DNA of 64,000 nt, taken from Streptomyces sp. SLBN-118 (GTDB lineage: Bacteria; Actinomycetota; Actinomycetes; Streptomycetales; Streptomycetaceae). Below the pieces are notes generated by a model. It was not told where the DNA came from. It saw nothing but the letters and a program-made list of their open reading frames with translations, and searched no databases. The DNA lies in assembly GCF_006715635.1 (NCBI RefSeq), contig NZ_VFNP01000001.1, positions 868,001 to 932,000 of the forward strand, written 5' to 3'. How positions within the stretch are numbered: the first letter of the stretch is position 1; each line of letters starts with the position of its first letter. Below are positions 59,703 to 64,000 of the stretch, in pieces. The position numbers and the translations under genes are program-made.

Positions 59703-60608
59703 TCAGTGGTGGCCGTCGGCGACGGCCTTCTCGGTGGCGGCCCGCACGCCCGCCTCGATCGCCCCCGTGAGCGGGAAGCGCGGCGGGCGGGAGGGGCCAC
59801 CGCGGCGGCCCACGATGTCCATGGACAGCTTGATGGACTGGACGAACTCCGTCTTCGAATCCCAGCGCAGCAGCGAGTGCAGGGACTTGTAGAGCGGCAG
59901 GGCGGTGTCCAGGTCGCCGGCGACAGCGGCGTGGTACAGCTCGGCGCAGCTGGCGGGGAAGGCGTTGGGGTAGCCGGCGATCCAGCCGACCGCACCGGCC
60001 ATGGCGAGCTCGAGCAGGACGTCGTCCGCGCCGATCAGCAGATCCAGTTCCGGGGCGAGTTCGGCGATCTCGTATGCGCGCCGTACATCGCCGGTGAACT
60101 CCTTCACGGCGACGATATTGCCGTCCTGGTGCAACCGGGCCAGCATGCCGGGCGTGAGATCCACCTTGGTGTCGAGCGGATTGTTGTACGCGACGACCGG
60201 GACCCCGGACCGGGCGACCTCGGCGTAGTGGGCGTGCACGGCCTGCTCGTCGGCCCGGTAGGCGTTCGGGGGCAGCAGGAGGACCGAGCCGCAGCCCGAT
60301 TCGCCCGCCTGCTCCGTCCAGCCCCGGGCCTCGGCGCTGCCGTAGGCGGAGACGCCGGGCATGACCCGCGCGCCGCCCGCCGCATCGACCGCGGTGCGCA
60401 CCACGCGCGCCCGCTCCTCGTCGGTGAGGGTCTGGTATTCGCCGAGCGAGCCGTTGGGTACGACACCGTCGCAGCCGTTCTCGATCAGCCAGGAGACGTG
60501 CTCGGCGTACGCGTCGTAGTCGACGGACAGGTCGTCCCGCAGTGGCACCGCGGTGGCGACCATGATCCCGCGCCAGGGGCGCGTACTGTTCCAGGTGGTG
60601 GCCATCAT
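59703..60608 (-). CDS. DapA-family lyase/deaminase, probable pyrroline-4-hydroxy-2-carboxylate deaminase
   Basis: 301 residues (ATG 60608 or 60605). It is a TIM barrel of the dihydrodipicolinate synthase family, with GSLGE in place of GTTGE near residue 53, Tyr141 in VVAYNNPLDT and Schiff-base Lys169 in IVAVKEFTGD. In hydroxyproline catabolism a DapA-family enzyme deaminates and opens 1-pyrroline-4-hydroxy-2-carboxylate to 2-oxoglutarate semialdehyde. Its place between the dehydrogenase and epimerase genes argues for that reaction. A TGTGA-type operator lies 24 bases upstream. Confidence 0.88.
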   Translation of the reverse strand: MMATTWNSTRPWRGIMVATAVPLRDDLSVDYDAYAEHVSWLIENGCDGVVPNGSLGEYQTLTDEERARVVRTAVDAAGGARVMPGVSAYGSAEARGWTEQAGESGCGSVLLLPPNAYRADEQAVHAHYAEVARSGVPVVAYNNPLDTKVDLTPGMLARLHQDGNIVAVKEFTGDVRRAYEIAELAPELDLLIGADDVLLELAMAGAVGWIAGYPNAFPASCAELYHAAVAGDLDTALPLYKSLHSLLRWDSKTEFVQSIKLSMDIVGRRGGPSRPPRFPLTGAIEAGVRAATEKAVADGHH

Positions 60609-60631
60609 GTCAGGTCAACCCTTCTATAGTG

Positions 60632-60645
60632 TGTGACATTTTACT
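60632..60645. promoter_or_regulatory. Degenerate operator (site 5), DapA/epimerase/ALDH unit
   Basis: TGTGACATTTTACT matches the minus-strand form TGTGACATTTCACA at 12 of 14 positions, directly before the DapA-type gene. It implies a promoter between the dehydrogenase genes and the rest of the operon. Confidence 0.55.
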
Positions 60646-60680
60646 GGTGAATGTGCGGTGCCCACAAGGCCAAACGCGGA

Positions 60681-62144
60681 TCAGTCGCCGACGCCCGGTG
60701 CCGAGTCTGTACGGACCCCGGTGGGTTCGTCGAGCGAAGCGAGTGCCGAGAGCGGAACGGGCACAGCGAACGGACGGCGTTCGACGGGCGGCTCCACGGC
60801 ACCCCCGCGTGCCGCGAGGCACGCCACAGCCGCGCCGCACATCCGTCCCTGGCACCAGCCCATGCCGGCTCTGGTGAGCAGTTTGACGGTACGTGCGTCG
60901 CGGGCCCCGAGGTCGGTGACGGCTTCGCGGATGCGTCCTGCCGTCACTTCCTCGCAGCGGCACACCTCCGTGCCGTCGGTCAGCCAGCTGGTCCAGCCCG
61001 CTGCCGGTGCATGACTGAGGGCCATCGCATCGGCGAAGGCGCGCATCCGGTCCCGGCGACGTTGCAGCTCGCGAACGCGCTCCTCGCGCACAGGGCGCCC
61101 GTACAGTCTGGCAGCCGCCGCGAGCCCGGCCAGTTCCCCTTCCGAGCGGGCGAGCTGCGCGCCACCGACTCCTCCGGTCTCCCCTGCGGCCCACAGACCG
61201 CGCACAGAGGTTTCCTGAAGCCCGTCCAGAGCCACGGCGGATGTTCCGTCGGGCAGCGGGCGGGTGGCGCAGCCGAGTGCGGTGGCCAGTTCGATCTGGG
61301 GGACCAGGCCGTGCCCGACGGCCAGCGCGTCGCACTCGATCCGGCGCCCCGACCCCTGGACGGGACGCCAGTCGAGGTCGAGGCGACTGACGGTGACGGC
61401 CTCCACCCGGTCGGTGCCATGCACCTCGGTGACCGCGCTGCGCAGCCGCACCCGTACGCGATGCCGGAGCAGAGCGGCACCGTGGACCGCCGCCTCGACC
61501 CATTTGCGCGGGTTGGCCGCGAGCGCGCGGGGATGGCGGGCGTACCCCAGATAGCCGGACGCCTCGATCACGGCCGGGACCTGCGCGCCGGCGGTGGCGA
61601 GCGAGGAGGCGACCGCGAGCAGCAGGGGCCCGCTGCCCGCCACGACAACGCGCTTACCGGGCAGCACCAAGCCGGACTTGAGCATGGCCTGCGCTCCCCC
61701 GGCACCCACGACACCCGGCAAGGTCCAGCCGGGAAAGGGCAGTTGGCGTTCGTACGCCCCGGTCGCGAGCAGCACCGCACGGGCCCGCACCCGCACCGAC
61801 CGCTCCGCCGTGCCGTCGGCCCCGGTGACGGCGTGCACCGCCCACAGGGCGCCCTCCTCCTTCGTGACGGCCCAGACATGGTGTCCGCGCAGAAGGCTGA
61901 CGTCGCTCTGCTCCAGTCGCCGGCGCAGCTGCGCGAAGGCGGACCAGTCATGGTGCAGGGCCTCGGGCCGCGCCGCGCCGATGGCCCGCGCAGGATGCCG
62001 GTAGAACTGCCCGCCCGTCTGGGGCGAGGCGTCCAGCAGGGCCACGGACAAGCCCAGTCCGGCTGCCGTGACGGCGCCCGCGAGACCGGCGGAGCCCGCT
62101 CCGATCACCGCGAGGTCGTAGGGATCAGACGCCGAGATCGGCAT
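60681..62144 (-). CDS. FAD/NAD(P)-binding oxidoreductase with [2Fe-2S] BFD domain, D-hydroxyproline dehydrogenase subunit (HcnB-like)
   Basis: 487 residues. N-terminal FAD loop DLAVIGAGSAGLAGAVTAA, second nucleotide loop KRVVVAGSGPLLLAVASSLA near residue 165, and GLWAAGETGGVGGAQLARSE near residue 330. The C-terminal Fer2_BFD-like domain has CRCEEVTAGRIREAV and GWCQGRMCG, four Cys for a [2Fe-2S] cluster. With the next two genes this is the three-part HcnABC / D-hydroxyproline dehydrogenase type, oxidising cis-4-hydroxy-D-proline. It overlaps the ferredoxin-like gene by 20 bases. Confidence 0.9.
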   Translation of the reverse strand: MPISASDPYDLAVIGAGSAGLAGAVTAAGLGLSVALLDASPQTGGQFYRHPARAIGAARPEALHHDWSAFAQLRRRLEQSDVSLLRGHHVWAVTKEEGALWAVHAVTGADGTAERSVRVRARAVLLATGAYERQLPFPGWTLPGVVGAGGAQAMLKSGLVLPGKRVVVAGSGPLLLAVASSLATAGAQVPAVIEASGYLGYARHPRALAANPRKWVEAAVHGAALLRHRVRVRLRSAVTEVHGTDRVEAVTVSRLDLDWRPVQGSGRRIECDALAVGHGLVPQIELATALGCATRPLPDGTSAVALDGLQETSVRGLWAAGETGGVGGAQLARSEGELAGLAAAARLYGRPVREERVRELQRRRDRMRAFADAMALSHAPAAGWTSWLTDGTEVCRCEEVTAGRIREAVTDLGARDARTVKLLTRAGMGWCQGRMCGAAVACLAARGGAVEPPVERRPFAVPVPLSALASLDEPTGVRTDSAPGVGD

Positions 62145-62439
62145 GACCGTGTCCCTCCTGGGTGGTGATCACGTCGCCGGGGCGGGCAGGCACCAGGCAG
62201 GCCCTGTGGTTGGGCTCCCCATTGACGATGGCAAGGCAGTCGTAGCATTGCCCGATGCCGCAGAAGGCACCCCTCGGGCGGCCGGTGTTGCGCGTGGTGC
62301 GCCAGGCGAGGATGCCCGCGGACCACAGGGCCGCGGCGACGGACTGCCCGGGCAGGGCGGTGACCGGGCGGCCGTCCATCGTGATCTCGAATGACGGGCC
62401 GGGGTTCGCTCCCACCAGTTCGGCTGGGGTACGGGCCAC
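62125..62439 (-). CDS. [2Fe-2S] ferredoxin-like subunit of the D-hydroxyproline dehydrogenase (HcnA-like)
   Basis: 104 residues. The cluster ligands are Cys60, Cys65 and Cys68 in AFCGIGQCYDCLAIV and Cys81 in HRACLVPA, the Fer2_4 spacing. PGQSVAAALWSAGILAWRTT precedes them. Such small subunits bridge the two flavoproteins in HcnABC and D-hydroxyproline dehydrogenases. Its end overlaps the larger flavoprotein gene; its start is 27 bases after the amino-acid-oxidase-like gene. Confidence 0.92.
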   Translation of the reverse strand: MARTPAELVGANPGPSFEITMDGRPVTALPGQSVAAALWSAGILAWRTTRNTGRPRGAFCGIGQCYDCLAIVNGEPNHRACLVPARPGDVITTQEGHGHADLGV

Positions 62440-62466
62440 TGCGGGCCTCCTCTCATAGCTGACGGG

Positions 62467-63618
62467 TCAGACGGCGACTTCGAAGCGGTCGGGCCTGAAC
62501 GGGCCCATGTCCAGGGATGGCTCACCACCGACCAGTGATTGTGCGATGAGCAGCCCCGTGGCCGGGGCAAGACCGATCCCCGCGCCTTCGTGACCGCAGG
62601 CGTGCAGCAAGCCGTGCACCCGTGGATCGGGGCCGATGGCCGGCAGATGGTCGGGCAGGTACGGGCGGAACCCGGCATATGTCCGCATCGCCCGGACCCC
62701 GGCCAGGAACGGGAACAGTGCGGTGGCCTGTGCCGCCAGGCGGCGCAGCACCTCGGTCGACAGCGTGACGTCGAAGCCGACCCGTTCCCGGCTGGCGCCG
62801 ATCAGGACCGGGCCCGCGGGGGTGCCCTCGACCACCGCCGAGGTCTGCAGCGCAGCCGAGCCGCTGGCGACATCGGCAACATAGTCGGCCGCGTACACCT
62901 TGTGCCGCACCACGCGCGGCAGGGGTTCCGTGACGAGTACGAAACCGCGGCGCGGCAGCACAGGAAGCTCGACGCCCGCGAGCCGGGCGAACTCGCCACC
63001 CCAGGTACCGGCCGCATTGATCACGTACGGGGCATGCACCTCGCCGGCCACGGTACGCACCCCCCGCACCGATCCGTCCGCCGCGGTCAGCAGGCCCCTG
63101 ACCTCCTCGCCGAGGCAAAGACGCACCCGATCACCCCCCGCGCGCAGCAGATGCGCGGCTGCCAGGGCCGGCATGACCTGCGCATCCTGGGGGTAGTGGA
63201 AGCCGCCCGCCAGGCCGGGAGCCAGATGCGGCTCCAGGTCGTGCAACCGGTCCCCCGGGACTTCCTCCGCCCGCACACCGGCCTTCTCCTGTCCGGCCGC
63301 GAAGTCGCGCAGCGATCGCATCCCGTCCTCACCGGAGGCGACGACGAGACCGCCCTTGGGCTCGTACTCGATCTGCGGCGGGAGCAGTTCGGCCAGCTCC
63401 CGCCACAGCCGGGCGGACAGCATTGCGAGATCGAGTTCGGGTCCGGGCTCTTTGTCGGAGACCAGGAGATTGCCTTCGCCGGCCCCCGTGGTGCCGCCCG
63501 CGACGGGGCCGCGGTCGATCACGGTGACGGAGAGGCCGACCCGAGCCGCGTAGTAGGCGCAGGCCGCGCCGACCACGCCGGCACCGACAACGATGAGGTC
63601 CGAGGTTCTCGTGGGCAC
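62467..63618 (-). CDS. FAD-dependent D-amino-acid oxidase-like subunit (HcnC-like), D-hydroxyproline dehydrogenase
   Basis: 383 residues from GTG 63618. The DAO fold starts DLIVVGAGVVGAACAYYAAR, followed by GGTTGAGEGNLLVSDKEPG. YVINAAGTWGGEFARLAGVE and the closing HACGHEGAGIGLAPATGLLI are family landmarks. It is the catalytic flavin subunit acting on the D-imino acid. First gene of the dehydrogenase unit, behind a degenerate TGTGA-type operator. Confidence 0.92.
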   Translation of the reverse strand: MPTRTSDLIVVGAGVVGAACAYYAARVGLSVTVIDRGPVAGGTTGAGEGNLLVSDKEPGPELDLAMLSARLWRELAELLPPQIEYEPKGGLVVASGEDGMRSLRDFAAGQEKAGVRAEEVPGDRLHDLEPHLAPGLAGGFHYPQDAQVMPALAAAHLLRAGGDRVRLCLGEEVRGLLTAADGSVRGVRTVAGEVHAPYVINAAGTWGGEFARLAGVELPVLPRRGFVLVTEPLPRVVRHKVYAADYVADVASGSAALQTSAVVEGTPAGPVLIGASRERVGFDVTLSTEVLRRLAAQATALFPFLAGVRAMRTYAGFRPYLPDHLPAIGPDPRVHGLLHACGHEGAGIGLAPATGLLIAQSLVGGEPSLDMGPFRPDRFEVAV

Positions 63619-63621
63619 GCT

Positions 63622-63635
63622 AGTAATATTTCACA
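63622..63635. promoter_or_regulatory. Degenerate operator (site 6), dehydrogenase unit
   Basis: AGTAATATTTCACA matches TGTGACATTTCACA at 11 of 14 positions. It also sits inside a perfect GTAAT-N7-ATTAC dyad (63623-63639). It lies four bases before the GTG start of the DAO-like gene. Confidence 0.45.
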
Positions 63636-63678
63636 TTACACTGGCGATGCCAAGTGTTTCGCGTGATCCGCCGACGGC

Positions 63679-64000
63679 TCACCCCTCCAGCAGGGTGCCC
63701 ATCCACGCCTCGATGGCGGCCGGCGTCCTTGGCAGCGCGTCGGACATCAGTCGTGCCCCCTCCGAGGTAATCACCAGATCGTCCTCGATGCGTACGCCGA
63801 TGCCACGCAACTCAGGGGGCAGTGTCTCGTCGTCGGGCTGGAGGTAGAGCCCGGGTTCGACGGTCAGGACCTGCCCCTCCTCCAGGATCCCGTCGAGGTA
63901 CACCTCGGCCCTCGCCTGTGCGCAGTCGTGGACGTCCAGGCCGAGCATGTGCCCGCTGCTGCACAGGGTGTACCGGCGATGGAAGTCTCCCTCGGCGCTC
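63679..64000 (-). CDS. pepP: M24 Xaa-Pro aminopeptidase (partial, cut by right edge)
   Basis: The last ~107 residues are visible and the frame is open at the edge. SGHMLGLDVHD, VLTVEPGLYL and GIGVRIEDDLVIT contain the conserved His, Glu and Glu metal ligands of aminopeptidase P-type M24 enzymes. These remove the residue in front of proline. An M24 peptidase at the head of the Hyp operon, with an S33 prolyl aminopeptidase in the same regulon, gives a complete proline-peptide trimming set. Its stop is 43 bases before the operator of the DAO-like gene. Confidence 0.9.
   Translation of the reverse strand, partial: SAEGDFHRRYTLCSSGHMLGLDVHDCAQARAEVYLDGILEEGQVLTVEPGLYLQPDDETLPPELRGIGVRIEDDLVITSEGARLMSDALPRTPAAIEAWMGTLLEG

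Noticed and set aside
1..64000. tRNA genes, rRNA, CRISPR arrays, riboswitches or insertion sequences
   Set aside because: Reading both strands I found no cloverleaf-like segment ending in CCA, no spaced direct repeats, and no transposase motifs. A covariance-model search could still find a weak RNA that I cannot see by eye.

Overview
The window comes from a high-GC actinobacterium, most probably Streptomyces or a close relative. Supporting signs are very GC-rich third codon positions with long open antisense frames, frequent GTG/TTG starts, ATGA/GTGA stop-start overlaps, and typical families (DUF574 methyltransferases, XRE-TPR and PucR regulators, a RsbW-like ATPase, a LAL-type LuxR giant). 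I saw no rRNA, tRNA, CRISPR, phage or insertion-sequence signature.

Layout. 1-2.5 kb: a minus-strand S33 peptidase / PIG-L / XRE-cupin run. 2.8-13.2 kb: mixed chromosomal genes: an orphan betaine-type binding lipoprotein, an ABM-like protein, a CBS protein, a DUF574 methyltransferase, a tandem ATP-grasp pair, a secreted M64 metallopeptidase divergent from an XRE-TPR regulator, and a PucR regulator. 13.4-24.7 kb: an envelope-glycan block with DUF3068, GT4, methyltransferase, a 1427-residue AftD-like arabinofuranosyltransferase, a condensation-domain-like protein, methyltransferase, multi-span membrane protein, Trm112-like protein and FkbM methyltransferase; from the second methyltransferase onward nearly all genes overlap or abut. 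24.8-35.5 kb: universal stress protein, a DUF1918-XRE-flavin-reductase-like fusion, a GAF kinase/LuxR regulator pair, acyl-CoA synthetase, DUF485/ActP symporter, a TrkA-N protein with a Cys-rich coupled ORF, and a RsbW-like ATPase.

36.0-64.0 kb is the most striking part: an apparent hydroxyproline/prolyl-peptide utilisation island. Two secreted M6-like metalloproteases flank an oligopeptide ABC importer. These are followed by a LysR regulator, a LAL regulator and a LIV-type ABC importer. On the minus strand lie two near-identical GntR/FCD regulators, a prolyl aminopeptidase (S33) and a complete 4-hydroxyproline pathway: epimerase, three-part flavin/iron-sulfur dehydrogenase, DapA-type deaminase and aldehyde dehydrogenase. 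A Xaa-Pro aminopeptidase (M24) runs off the right edge. The inferred flow is protein -> peptides -> import -> proline-specific trimming -> trans-4-hydroxy-L-proline -> cis-4-hydroxy-D-proline -> pyrroline-4-hydroxy-2-carboxylate -> 2-oxoglutarate semialdehyde -> 2-oxoglutarate.

The island is tied together by DNA elements not previously named here. Four exact copies of the 14-mer TGTGAAATGTCACA, plus two degenerate ones, sit in front of the importers, the LAL gene, the S33 gene and both catabolic units. Three exact copies of CATAAC-N5-GTTATG, plus one with a single mismatch, fit the LysR T-N11-A rule. The island also carries scars of rearrangement: the last ~27 codons of an extra S33 gene fused behind the oligopeptide importer, and a duplicated GntR gene with the last ~27 codons of an extra aldehyde dehydrogenase.
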